DNA of 51,913 nucleotides from JBOICV01 sp050740255 (GTDB lineage Bacteria; Pseudomonadota; Gammaproteobacteria; Nevskiales; JBOICV01), in NCBI GenBank assembly GCA_050740255.1, contig JBOICV010000073.1, positions 1-51,913 of the forward strand, given 5' to 3'. Each line of letters starts with the position of its first letter. The first letter of the stretch is position 1. The position numbers were made by a program, and so were the translations under genes. Shown piece by piece: positions 14,901 to 22,299 of this stretch. The notes beneath the pieces are model-generated. The model saw only the letters and a list, made by a program, of their open reading frames with translations. It had not been told where the DNA came from and did no database searches.

Positions 14901-17716
14901 GCGCCGATCCAGCGCATCACCAGGTTCTTGAATTGCATCGCCACCACGGCGATGGCGCCGGCGTGCGCCGCGCGCGCACTCTCCTCGAGCCGGTCCAGCG
15001 CCTCGCGAATCATGCGCACGTGGTGTTCGTCGTGCGGCGCCAGCGTCCAGGCGCCGACTTCGGCGTGAATGCTGTCCAGCAAATCGGCCGCCTCGTCGGT
15101 GAAGATCACCGTGAGCTCCTGCGCGCTGGCCGCGGTCTGCGACTGGCTCTGGAAACTCTGCGCCTGACTCAGTGCGCGTTGAATCAACGCGCCCAGTTCG
15201 GGCTCCGCGGAATTGTTGGTCCGCGCCATGAGGGCGGCGCGCAGCTTGCTGCCGACTTCCTTCATCAGCGCCATGCTTTGCGGACTGAAGGGGCGGCCGG
15301 TATTGCGCGTCGCGTCGCTCAAGTCCTCCATCACGGCGGCCAAGCGTGACATATCGTTGGCGCCGGCCACGCCGGAGCTGCTCTTGAGCGTGTGAAAAGC
15401 GCGTACCAGCTCGGGCGGGACCAATAGCGGTTTGAGCTGCGGCCCGGCCGCCTGCAGGAATTTCTCGATCTGCTCAAGATGATGCGCCGCGTCTTTGCGG
15501 AAGATATGCTGCAGCTCATCTTCGCCGCGACCGGCGCCGGCCGGCGCTTCGGTGCCGGCGAGCTGGTACGCCTGCATCACAATGTTTTGTAGCGACGCTG
15601 GCGGGACTTCGCCGGCGCGGAAGCTTGCCAGCAAGCCCGGCAGTGTCGCGTGAGCCTGGCGCACCACGTCCATCACGCGCGCATCCGCAGTCAAGGCGCC
15701 GTCGAGACAATGGTTGAGCATGTTCTCTACCGCCCAGCCGAAATCGCCGATCGCGGCGGCACCCACCATGCGGCCGCTACCCTTGAGCGTATGGAAGGCG
15801 CGTCGGATGTCGGTCAAGGCGGCGCTATCCTCGACGTTATGGCTCCAGCGCGGCACCAGCATATCGAGCTGCTGCGAAATCTCGCCCACTTCCTCCAGGA
15901 AAATGTCGCGGATTTCCGGGTCAACCTGGATTGGCGCCGACGCGGCCGGTGCATCGGCCGGCGCGGCGATCATTGCCGGCGCCACCGTGGGCGGGGGCGC
16001 TGCCACCTCCGGCAGTGCCGGCAGCGCATCGACATACTGCCGCAGCGCATCGAGCCGCTGCTCGGTATCGGTGCGCGTTTGCAAAGCCGACAGGTAGTAT
16101 TCCGCACTGGAGATGGAATCGGCGAAGCGCAGTGTCAGGTTCTGGTCGGTATGCAACTGCGGAAAGCCGGCCTGACACATATAGTCGCGCAGGCGATCGA
16201 ACTGACGCGCGGCCGGATCCAGGCCCATGATGCCCAGGCCCGCGGCCACTTCGCGCAGCAGACGCTGCCCCTCCGGCAAGGGCGTGACGTCGCCCTGGCC
16301 GACCAGCGCGCTGACGATCTCCTTGACTCTGGCCATATTGACCAGCGCCTCGCGCAGCACCGATTCCGAGCCCTCGCGCAGCTCCAGCGGCGAAATGCTG
16401 CCAAGCTTGAGTTCGGGCGTCGGCTCGGCCACCGCAGCGGTGGCGCTGCGGTGCACATGCCGGAACAGCAGCTCGTCCAGAGTGTGTTCGACCCATAGCA
16501 AGGCCACCGCGGCATCCAGCCACTCGCGGTCGTCGGGCGTATGCTGAATACGGCGCGCGGCCACGACCTCGGCCTGTTTGCTGACCACGCGCTGCAGCGC
16601 GTCGAGTCCGAGCATGTCCAGCGTGGAGGCCACGCGGCGGATGGTGACGACCGTTTCGTCGAGCTTGTCAGGCGCCTTGTCGCCGGCCCGCAGCAGCAAA
16701 TCCAGGTTGTCTTTGACGGCGCCGATATCCTTGCGGATCTCGGCCGCGAGCGTGCGCATCAGCGCCGTGCTGGGGCCGCGCAACTGCTCGCGAATATCCT
16801 CCAGCGCGGCTACCGTCGGCAGCAAGTGATCGAGCTGATAGGCCAGACTCACCGCGCGCACGCGCGCGCCGGCTGAAGCACTGCGCCCGGTGAAATACAG
16901 CAAGCCGTACAGGGTGTCGCGCTCGATGCTGGCGGGCGTCCCCTCGCCCTCGTCGGCCAGGCCCTTGAGCAGAATGCCCATGCGGCCGAACAGACGCTTG
17001 AGCTCCAGTCCCAGCTCCACGCCGCGTTCCAACACCGCCTCGACCGCGGCGGTAGTCGCCCACCAGTGCTCGTATACCGCCGGCTCGCTGACGCTCCCGA
17101 TGATTTGCTGCGCAACCTTGCCCAGGCGCATCAGATTATTCTGGACGTCCTGTTCCTTGATCACACCCAGCAGTGCGGCCTGGAACGGCGCCAGAAAGCG
17201 CCTGGCGTCCGCCTGCGCGGTACTCGCCGCGCGCGCCGGCAAGGCCGGCAGTTGCGGATGTGGCGGCTCCACCGCGAGGAAATGCACGAACAGCGCGCAC
17301 TCCGACAGCACCGGCTTGCTGCGGGCGACGCGCAGTTCGTTGATCAGCGGGTGAAACACCAGCGCGGTATCGGAATCCTCGCCGCGCATGAAATCGACGT
17401 AATCACTGAGTTGCACCGTGCAGCCGAGCACGATCTCGAACACCTGCTCGACTTTCTGGCTGGCACCGGACAACACGCCCTGCAAAGCCAGGCGCATCTC
17501 CTCGACCAGCAGTGCCGCGCCGTGCAAGCGCACCATCGCGAGGATGCCGCGCACCTGATGCAGCTCGATGATCGAGCGTTGCAACGGCAGCTTCTGCTCC
17601 GGCGCGTCGAGATAGGTTTCCAGGAACTGGCGCACGCGCACCAGGTTTTGCTCGAGCTCGTCCCGCACCCAGCCGAGACCGCTGAGATCGGTGATTGCGC
17701 GCTGCTGCGGAGCCAT
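11909..17716 (-). CDS. chpA: Hybrid chemosensory histidine kinase ChpA
   Basis: A 1935-residue CheA-type kinase controlling type IV pilus motility. The N-terminus resembles the ChpA Hpt-like region without a phosphorylatable His (ELHQVRGILAMVRLHGA). Canonical Hpt motifs follow at about residue 642 (AFHTLKGSGRMVG), 775 (AFHTLKSSSGVAG) and 1122 (LLHTLKGSARTAG). A proline/alanine-rich hinge spans about 1185-1290. The kinase core has an N-box near 1505 (HLLRNAVFHGIE), DDGRGLD near 1552 and GRGVGMDVV near 1605. A CheW domain and a C-terminal receiver (VMVVDDSITIRR, DIEMPRIDGFE, IKPYQEDE; about 1805-1925) complete it. P. aeruginosa ChpA is about 2470 residues with eight phosphotransfer domains, so this one is shorter, with fewer Hpt sites. 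Confidence 0.96.
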   Translation of the reverse strand: MAPQQRAITDLSGLGWVRDELEQNLVRVRQFLETYLDAPEQKLPLQRSIIELHQVRGILAMVRLHGAALLVEEMRLALQGVLSGASQKVEQVFEIVLGCTVQLSDYVDFMRGEDSDTALVFHPLINELRVARSKPVLSECALFVHFLAVEPPHPQLPALPARAASTAQADARRFLAPFQAALLGVIKEQDVQNNLMRLGKVAQQIIGSVSEPAVYEHWWATTAAVEAVLERGVELGLELKRLFGRMGILLKGLADEGEGTPASIERDTLYGLLYFTGRSASAGARVRAVSLAYQLDHLLPTVAALEDIREQLRGPSTALMRTLAAEIRKDIGAVKDNLDLLLRAGDKAPDKLDETVVTIRRVASTLDMLGLDALQRVVSKQAEVVAARRIQHTPDDREWLDAAVALLWVEHTLDELLFRHVHRSATAAVAEPTPELKLGSISPLELREGSESVLREALVNMARVKEIVSALVGQGDVTPLPEGQRLLREVAAGLGIMGLDPAARQFDRLRDYMCQAGFPQLHTDQNLTLRFADSISSAEYYLSALQTRTDTEQRLDALRQYVDALPALPEVAAPPPTVAPAMIAAPADAPAASAPIQVDPEIRDIFLEEVGEISQQLDMLVPRWSHNVEDSAALTDIRRAFHTLKGSGRMVGAAAIGDFGWAVENMLNHCLDGALTADARVMDVVRQAHATLPGLLASFRAGEVPPASLQNIVMQAYQLAGTEAPAGAGRGEDELQHIFRKDAAHHLEQIEKFLQAAGPQLKPLLVPPELVRAFHTLKSSSGVAGANDMSRLAAVMEDLSDATRNTGRPFSPQSMALMKEVGSKLRAALMARTNNSAEPELGALIQRALSQAQSFQSQSQTAASAQELTVIFTDEAADLLDSIHAEVGAWTLAPHDEHHVRMIREALDRLEESARAAHAGAIAVVAMQFKNLVMRWIGAPAAQISSFKEIVDGLYDLLDRIRHGVRSPDNRALLRRLLELESLPESHLDEMAAPGAAAPVPPTAPAPPPPVPPVEELGALPEFEVQDVMAQLRAEAAARAAEPEQIIIPAVEETTQEIRLDAPRAPAAAPPSFTPAMVETELLEIFLEEAVELVDAVDSQLDRWERVPAVLAPAAELLRLLHTLKGSARTAGAGPLSDASHIMEDRITALVNTGRPPGPLALGELRNLADGMHKMVETLHKGPAKPPPAAVAPPVSPRAAPMLPPVTIAAPPPPVFVAPPPPATPVVVAPPPPPTPVAPVFVAPPPPPVAPIIVAPPPAASAPAAVTVTSRPAPQPVIPPPAATAAPALASPWASSLLWQPEAAQTEGITAAETARLPVAALEKMLNEAGEISLYRGRLEQGQTDLENQLREVTVAVARMREQLRQLDLEGEAQVQAARERLQAESGKYGEDFDPLEMDRYTRINELTRALNESASDLASLHGLMEDISSSTDTLLLQQGRISTSLQRGLMDSLLVPFSRQAQRLARIVRQICQETGKLAQLDFIGVESELDRNVLERLIGPLEHLLRNAVFHGIELPAVRTAGGKTEQGQIGVKLWRDGAQLVVEVSDDGRGLDLEAIRRTAIARGMIRAETQLTGDELKMLIFAPGFSTAQQLTQIAGRGVGMDVVLAEIKQLGGSVTVDSVIGRGARFIIRIPVSLAVTQALLVAVGNELYALPMASIDGIDRIARAELPRHLAADGPPVVYGGREYHAQYMGDLLDVSARQDEDERKNLPMLLIRAGERQTALVVDAIQGSREIVVKPVGPQVSAVSGVSGATILADGRVIVILDIAALVLQTQQRRAVVLDGVPDERAPAVVETVEDRRPMVMVVDDSITIRRVTERFLSRHGYRVDTAKDGMDALPRLQTDPPDVLLLDIEMPRIDGFELATYIRGSEVEALRKLPIIMITSRSGEKHRARAAQIGVDRYLIKPYQEDELLSTIENLLKERKQKAAQSS

Positions 17717-17742
17717 AAGCTATTTGCGTGTTGGTGCCGGCG

Positions 17743-18993
17743 TTACGCCGGCAGCTTGAAGCCCGACACCGAGCGGCGCAGCTGGTCGGCCAGCTCCGCC
17801 AGGCGGCCGATGGATTCGCCGGTTTCGCGCGTGCCGTCGGCGGTCTGCTCGGTCACCACGCGGATCGAATCGATGGTGGCGGACACGCCACCCGCCTGCT
17901 TGGCCTGCTCCTGCGCGGCCGCGGAAATACTGCGCACGCGATCCGCGATCTGGCGTGCGCTCTGTTCGATTTCGATCAGCGAAGCGCCGGCGTTTTCCGC
18001 CAGACGGGCACCACCGACCACACCGGCCGTGGTTTTCTCCATGGAGATCACGGCCTCGTTGGTGTCGGCCTGAATGGTTTTGACCAGAGTTTCGATCTGC
18101 CGGGTCGAGGCGGCGGCACGTTCCGCCAGTCGCTGCACCTCGTCCGCCACCACTGCGAAACCACGGCCGGCGTCGCCTGCCATCGCGGCCTGAATGGAGG
18201 CGTTGAGCGCCTGGGTGTTGGTCTGCTCGGCGATGTCGTTGATCAGTTCGATGATGTTGCCGATTTCCTGTGAGCTTTCGCCCAGGCGCTTGATGCGCTT
18301 GGCGGTCTCCTGAATCTGTTCGCGCACCGCGGTCATGCCGTCAATCGTGCGCCGCACCGCCTCGCCACCGTTGAGCGCGACCTGCACCGAGCGCTCGGTT
18401 TCCTGCGCCGTCTGGGCGGCGCTGGCCGATACCTGCTGAATCGCCGCGATCAGGCGTTGAATGACGCCGACGGTGCTGATGATTTGCTGCGCCTGGCGCT
18501 CGGAGGCCGCCACCAGTTCGCGCGAAGTGCCGAGCGTCTGGTCGGTGGCGCCGGCCAACTGGGTGGCGGTGTCGTTAATGGTGCGGACCAGATCGCGCAA
18601 GGCCTCCACCGTGTAGTTGATCGAGTCGGCGATCGCGCCGGTGATGTCCTCGCTCACCGTCGCCTGCATGGTGAGATCGCCGTCAGCCAACAGGCTCATC
18701 TCATCGAGCAGGCGCAGAATCGCTTCCTGCGTGCGCTGCGACTGGTCCTCGGCCGCGCCCGGCGCGCGCGCGCCGCCGCTGCCGCCGGAAACTGTAGTGG
18801 CGAGCCAGACGCTGCCCGCAGTCAACAGCACGCCGAGACCACCCAAAACAAACGGCAGCACCGCCACGGTCTTGCCGTTCTGCGCGTCGCCGAACAGCAC
18901 CAGCGCCGCTGCCATCAGGCCCGCAGCCGCGAGTAATACGAGCAACAGAATATTGCCGCGGTCCTTAAAATTGAATTTTTCGTTCAATGCCAC
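17743..18993 (-). CDS. pilJ: PilJ-like methyl-accepting chemotaxis protein lacking a periplasmic domain
   Basis: This 416-residue receptor is the PilJ of the operon by position and by its HAMP-like segment (ILRLLDEMSLLADGDLT, then ITGAIADSINYTVEALRDLV), which strongly resembles PilJ. The signalling tip contains DIAEQTNTQALNASIQAAMA and GRGFAVVADEVQRLAERAA. There are two membrane helices (about 14-34 and 44-67), but only about nine residues separate them, so the large periplasmic sensor module of P. aeruginosa PilJ (682 residues in total) is missing. Any input must come through the membrane, the HAMP or other proteins. The reading frame is intact and the start (ATG, 18993) is 58 bases after pilI, so truncation by annotation error seems unlikely. 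Confidence 0.9.
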   Translation of the reverse strand: MALNEKFNFKDRGNILLLVLLAAAGLMAAALVLFGDAQNGKTVAVLPFVLGGLGVLLTAGSVWLATTVSGGSGGARAPGAAEDQSQRTQEAILRLLDEMSLLADGDLTMQATVSEDITGAIADSINYTVEALRDLVRTINDTATQLAGATDQTLGTSRELVAASERQAQQIISTVGVIQRLIAAIQQVSASAAQTAQETERSVQVALNGGEAVRRTIDGMTAVREQIQETAKRIKRLGESSQEIGNIIELINDIAEQTNTQALNASIQAAMAGDAGRGFAVVADEVQRLAERAAASTRQIETLVKTIQADTNEAVISMEKTTAGVVGGARLAENAGASLIEIEQSARQIADRVRSISAAAQEQAKQAGGVSATIDSIRVVTEQTADGTRETGESIGRLAELADQLRRSVSGFKLPA

Positions 18994-19051
18994 CTTCGTC
19001 TCCCCTTAAACCTTTTCGCGAAATCTTCGCGGAAATCTCTGATGCGGCGGT

Positions 19052-19621
19052 TCAAGCCGCCGCGCTCAGGAACTGATCGTGCAAAGCCACCTTGCGCAGG
19101 CTCAGCACCCACCACGACTGGCCCTCGCGCACGAACGCGCCCAGCAAATGCGGCGCCAGATACGGCGGCGCCTCCCGCACCAGTTCGTGCCGCTGCTGGT
19201 CCGGCACAAAGCGGCGTAAACCTTCTACTTTGTCCACCAGAAAACCTGCGGGAATCTCGCTGTGGTTGAACATCAGCAGGCGGCTTTCAATACCCAACAC
19301 GCCGGCGTGCCCGCTCAGCAATCCCTGCAAGTCCACGATCGGCAGCAAATCGCCGCGCACATTGGCCAGGCCCAGCAGCCAGTTCCTGGCGCGCGGTACG
19401 CGGGTGTAAGTGGGCAGCTCCAAAACTTCGCGCACATCGCTCTGTGGCACGATCAGCGCGTGCCCGCCAAGCCGTATCGCCAAGCCGGGCCAGGTGTCCA
19501 TGGTGGCGGCAGCGGTGCTGTGCTCCGATACCGTGCCGTAGCGGCGCTCCAGCGCCACCATCAGCTCAAACGGCCGTCCGCGCAGTGCGCGCAGCTCGGC
19601 GGTAACCGTGTCCGGCGTCAT
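19052..19621 (-). CDS. pilI: CheW-like coupling protein PilI
   Basis: A 189-residue CheW-domain protein that should connect PilJ to ChpA. The domain runs from about residue 45 (WPGLAIRLGGHALIVPQSDVREVLELP) through NWLLGLANVRGDLLPIVDLQGLL to RRFVPDQQRH, the usual beta-barrel landmarks. It begins four bases after the stop of the preceding pilH copy and precedes pilJ, as in the P. aeruginosa pilGHIJ order. Confidence 0.92.
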   Translation of the reverse strand: MTPDTVTAELRALRGRPFELMVALERRYGTVSEHSTAAATMDTWPGLAIRLGGHALIVPQSDVREVLELPTYTRVPRARNWLLGLANVRGDLLPIVDLQGLLSGHAGVLGIESRLLMFNHSEIPAGFLVDKVEGLRRFVPDQQRHELVREAPPYLAPHLLGAFVREGQSWWVLSLRKVALHDQFLSAAA

Positions 19622-19625
19622 GGCG

Positions 19626-20003
19626 TCACGCTATACCCTTGGCCGCAAGCACCTTGTTAATGCCCTCGATCAGGTCTTTGGGCTTCAGCGGCTTGACCAG
19701 ATATTCGGCCGCGCCCTGTCGCAGGCCCCAGGCGCGATCGGTGTCCATGCCTTTGCCGCTCATAATGACTATTGGAATCCGGGCGGTTTCCGGCTCTTTC
19801 ACCAGCCGGCGCACCGCCTGAAAACCGCTGGTGCCCTGAAACACCACGTCCATCACGATCAGCGCCGGCTGCAGCGAACGCGCCAACGCCACGCCCTCGT
19901 CGGCGGACGTCGCCACGGTCACCTGATGCCCAGCGCCTTCCAATGCGCTCTTGATCATATGGGCATCCGTTGCCGAGTCGTCCACCACGAGAATATTGGC
20001 CAT
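19626..20003 (-). CDS. pilH: PilH-like single-domain response regulator, copy 1 (proximal to pilI)
   Basis: A 125-residue receiver domain: acidic pocket VVDDS (residues 6-10), phospho-acceptor D52 and conserved K104 (LVKPLKPKD). The AWGLRQGAAEY segment near residue 91-101 is typical of PilH (VWGKRQGARDY in P. aeruginosa), the regulator linked to pilus retraction through PilT. The loop after D52 reads VVFQGTSG rather than the usual MPGxxG. It is about 67 percent identical by my count to the gene immediately upstream, and both are exactly 125 residues, indicating tandem duplication. I prefer ATG 20003, preceded by a good GGAG, over an in-frame TTG six bases earlier. Confidence 0.9.
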   Translation of the reverse strand: MANILVVDDSATDAHMIKSALEGAGHQVTVATSADEGVALARSLQPALIVMDVVFQGTSGFQAVRRLVKEPETARIPIVIMSGKGMDTDRAWGLRQGAAEYLVKPLKPKDLIEGINKVLAAKGIA

Positions 20004-20005
20004 AC

Positions 20006-20383
20006 TCAAGCTCCGCCGTGCGCAGCCAGCACCTTGTTCACCGCTTCGACCAGCTCCCTGGGCTTGAACGGCTTGACCACGTATTCCACCGCGCCCTGCC
20101 GCATGCCCCAGGCCTTGTCGGAATCCAGGCCTTTCACGCTGACGATCATCACCGGCATCGTGGCGGTTTCGGGATCCTTGGCCAGCGCCCGCACCGCCTG
20201 ATAGCCGCTGGTGCCCTGGAACACGATATCCATCAGCACCAGCGCCGGCTGCAGCGTCTTGGCCATCGCCACGCCTTCCTCAGGCGTGGTGCCGACCGAA
20301 ACCTGATGCCCCGCGCCCTCGAGCGCGACTTTCACCAAATGCACGTCGGTGGGCGAATCGTCCACCACCAGAATGTGCGCCAT
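20006..20383 (-). CDS. pilH: PilH-like single-domain response regulator, copy 2 (proximal to pilG)
   Basis: A 125-residue receiver with VVDDS (6-10), D52 and K104 (VVKPFKPRE). Like its neighbour it has the PilH hallmark AWGMRQGAVEY and the unusual post-aspartate loop IVFQGTSG. The ATG at 20383 is preceded by GAGAGGAAAAAT, a good ribosome binding site. A longer in-frame reading upstream would run through pilG in another frame and is not credible. Its stop lies just two bases before the ATG of the other copy. Which of the two copies performs the classical PilH role cannot be told from sequence. Confidence 0.9.
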   Translation of the reverse strand: MAHILVVDDSPTDVHLVKVALEGAGHQVSVGTTPEEGVAMAKTLQPALVLMDIVFQGTSGYQAVRALAKDPETATMPVMIVSVKGLDSDKAWGMRQGAVEYVVKPFKPRELVEAVNKVLAAHGGA

Positions 20384-20403
20384 ATTTTTCCTCTCTTCCT
20401 GTG

Positions 20404-20805
20404 TCACTGTTTCACAGCATGCCGACTCACCGCGCTCACCAGTTCTTCGCGGGTGAACGGCTTGGTGAGATATTGATTTGAACCCACGATGCGGCCGCGC
20501 GCGCGATCGAACAAGCCATCCTTGCTTGACAGCATCACCACCGGAATGTGTTTGTAACGCGGATTGTTCTTGATCAGCGCGCAGACCTGGTAGCCGTCCA
20601 GGCGCGGCATCATGATGTCCACGAAAATGATTTGCGGCTGATGGTCGGCGATTTTCGCCATCGCCTCGAAGCCGTCGGTAGCGGTCAAGACCTGGCAACC
20701 TCTGCCCGCCAACAGCGTTTCGGCCGTGCGGCGTATGGTCTTGGAGTCGTCAATGACCATCACCTTTACCCCGGTGAGATCAGCTGACGATAATTGGGCG
20801 CTCAT
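20404..20805 (-). CDS. pilG: Response regulator PilG
   Basis: A 133-residue single receiver domain with a short N-terminal extension. Acidic pocket VIDDSKTIRR (18-27), phospho-acceptor D63 in FVDIMMPRLDGYQ, and K115 in LTKPFTREE are all present. The canonical MPRLDG loop distinguishes it from the two following pilH copies. In Pseudomonas PilG promotes pilus extension and cAMP signalling. It is the first gene of the operon. gshA is divergent across 153 bases, mirroring the pilG/gshB neighbourhood of pseudomonads. Confidence 0.95.
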   Translation of the reverse strand: MSAQLSSADLTGVKVMVIDDSKTIRRTAETLLAGRGCQVLTATDGFEAMAKIADHQPQIIFVDIMMPRLDGYQVCALIKNNPRYKHIPVVMLSSKDGLFDRARGRIVGSNQYLTKPFTREELVSAVSRHAVKQ

Positions 20806-20958
20806 TTCGCCTCCGGCATTTTTCTACCCTCCCCCAAGCACGTCCGGCCCTGCTTCCCTCGGAGCCAGACCGCTTTTTGTAGCATATTCCTTCAATTACG
20901 CCTACCTGCTCAGCCTGAGCTTGCGCTACCATCGGAGCTTGAATCGCCGGATTTGCCG
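20806..20958. promoter_or_regulatory. Divergent promoter region, pilG / gshA
   Basis: This 153-base intergenic region must contain the promoter of the pil-chp operon (minus strand) and that of gshA (plus strand). I could not assign convincing -35/-10 pairs, so only the location is claimed. Confidence 0.4.
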
Positions 20959-22281
20959 ATGAAACCCGACCCTAAGCTGAGCCGTTTGCAAGGCCCGCCG
21001 CTGGCGCTGGAGCGGCTATTGCTTGAGCGCACGCGCGACATCGAAGCCTGGTTCCGCCGGCAGTGGCTCGACACGCCGGCGCCGTTTTACTGCTCGGTGG
21101 ACTTGCGTAACGCCGGTTACAAACTGGCGCCAGTGGACACCAATCTGTTCCCGGCCGGCTTCAATAACCTGAATCCGGAACTGGATGCACTCTGCATCCA
21201 TGCACTGCAAACCGCGGTGGAACGCGTCTGCCCCACCGCCGCCAATATCCTGCTGGTGCCGGAGCTGCATACGCGCAATCAGTTCTACCTCGAAAGTCTG
21301 GGGCGCCTGCACGAGCTGCTCAATCGGGCCGGCTTCAATGTGCGCATCGGCTGGCTCGATCCGGAGCTGAAAGAAGCGAAAGAAATGACTACCGCTGCCG
21401 GCCGCAAGCTATGGCTGGAGCCGATCGAGCGCGACGGCGATAGCGTCTACGTCGGCGATTTCGTGCCCTGCTCGGTATTGCTCAACAATGACCTCTCCGG
21501 CGGCCGGCCGGCGCTGCTGGAAAACATCAGCCAGCCCGTGATTCCGCCGCTCGATCTGGGCTGGAGCAACCGGCTCAAGTCACAGCATTTCGCGGTTTAC
21601 GACCAGGTTGCGCGCGAATTCGCGGGTCAGTTGGAGATCGATCCCTGGCTGATCAATCCGCTGGTCCGCAACTGCGGCCAGATCAACTTCATGAAGAACG
21701 AAGGCCTGGAGTGCCTATCGAGCAACGTGGAGATGTTGTTGGGCGATATCGCGCAGAAATATCAGCAGTACGGCATCGAGGACGAGCCTTTCGTCATCGT
21801 CAAAGCCGACGCCGGCACCTACGGCATGGCCATCATGACGGTGAAAAGTCCGGACGATCTCAGCGAATTGAACCGCAAGCAGCGCAGCAAGATGTCCGCC
21901 ACCAAGGAAGGGCGCGAAGTCACCGGCGCGATTCTTCAGGAAGGCGTGTATACGCGCGAAACCTTTGGCAATGGTGACGCCGGCAGCCAGGCGCCGGGGG
22001 CCAGCGCCGAACCGGTGGTGTACATGATTGACCACTACGTGGTGGGCGGCTTTTACCGTGTGCACGCGGGCCGCAGCGCCACCGAAAACCTCAATGCGCC
22101 GGGCATGGAGTTTCAACCCCTGCCCTTCGACTCCGGCTGCGATGCGCCCGGCGAGAGTTGCCAGCCGGGCACCCCGCCGAATCGCTTCTACGCCTATGGC
22201 GTGGTAGCACGTCTGGCGCTGGCCGCGGCCGCGCGCGAGATTGCGCAGAGTCGGGTCAATGCGCAGAAAGCGGCGGCATGA
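20959..22281 (+). CDS. gshA: Glutamate-cysteine ligase, Acidithiobacillus ferrooxidans type
   Basis: A 440-residue enzyme making gamma-glutamylcysteine, the first step of glutathione synthesis. It is not the E. coli or plant type. The sequence DLRNAGYKLAPVDTNLFPAGFNNL near the N-terminus, the FVIVKADAGTYGMAIMTV stretch and VVYMIDHYVVGGFYRVH belong to the compact class first defined in Acidithiobacillus and common in betaproteobacteria. I start at ATG 20959 (MKPDPKL), since the upstream open frame encodes nothing family-like. gshB follows after 18 bases. Confidence 0.93.
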   Translation: MKPDPKLSRLQGPPLALERLLLERTRDIEAWFRRQWLDTPAPFYCSVDLRNAGYKLAPVDTNLFPAGFNNLNPELDALCIHALQTAVERVCPTAANILLVPELHTRNQFYLESLGRLHELLNRAGFNVRIGWLDPELKEAKEMTTAAGRKLWLEPIERDGDSVYVGDFVPCSVLLNNDLSGGRPALLENISQPVIPPLDLGWSNRLKSQHFAVYDQVAREFAGQLEIDPWLINPLVRNCGQINFMKNEGLECLSSNVEMLLGDIAQKYQQYGIEDEPFVIVKADAGTYGMAIMTVKSPDDLSELNRKQRSKMSATKEGREVTGAILQEGVYTRETFGNGDAGSQAPGASAEPVVYMIDHYVVGGFYRVHAGRSATENLNAPGMEFQPLPFDSGCDAPGESCQPGTPPNRFYAYGVVARLALAAAAREIAQSRVNAQKAAA

Positions 22282-22299
22282 CGTTCAAGCTGGGCCTGC

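Noticed and set aside
15650..16498. A 282-codon plus-strand frame opposite chpA
   Set aside because: His/Arg-rich shadow composition typical of antisense frames in this genome.
20384..20698. A 230-residue version of the second PilH copy with a long N-terminal extension
   Set aside because: The extension is an out-of-frame reading of pilG. The ATG at 20383 has a good ribosome binding site and gives a standard 125-residue receiver.
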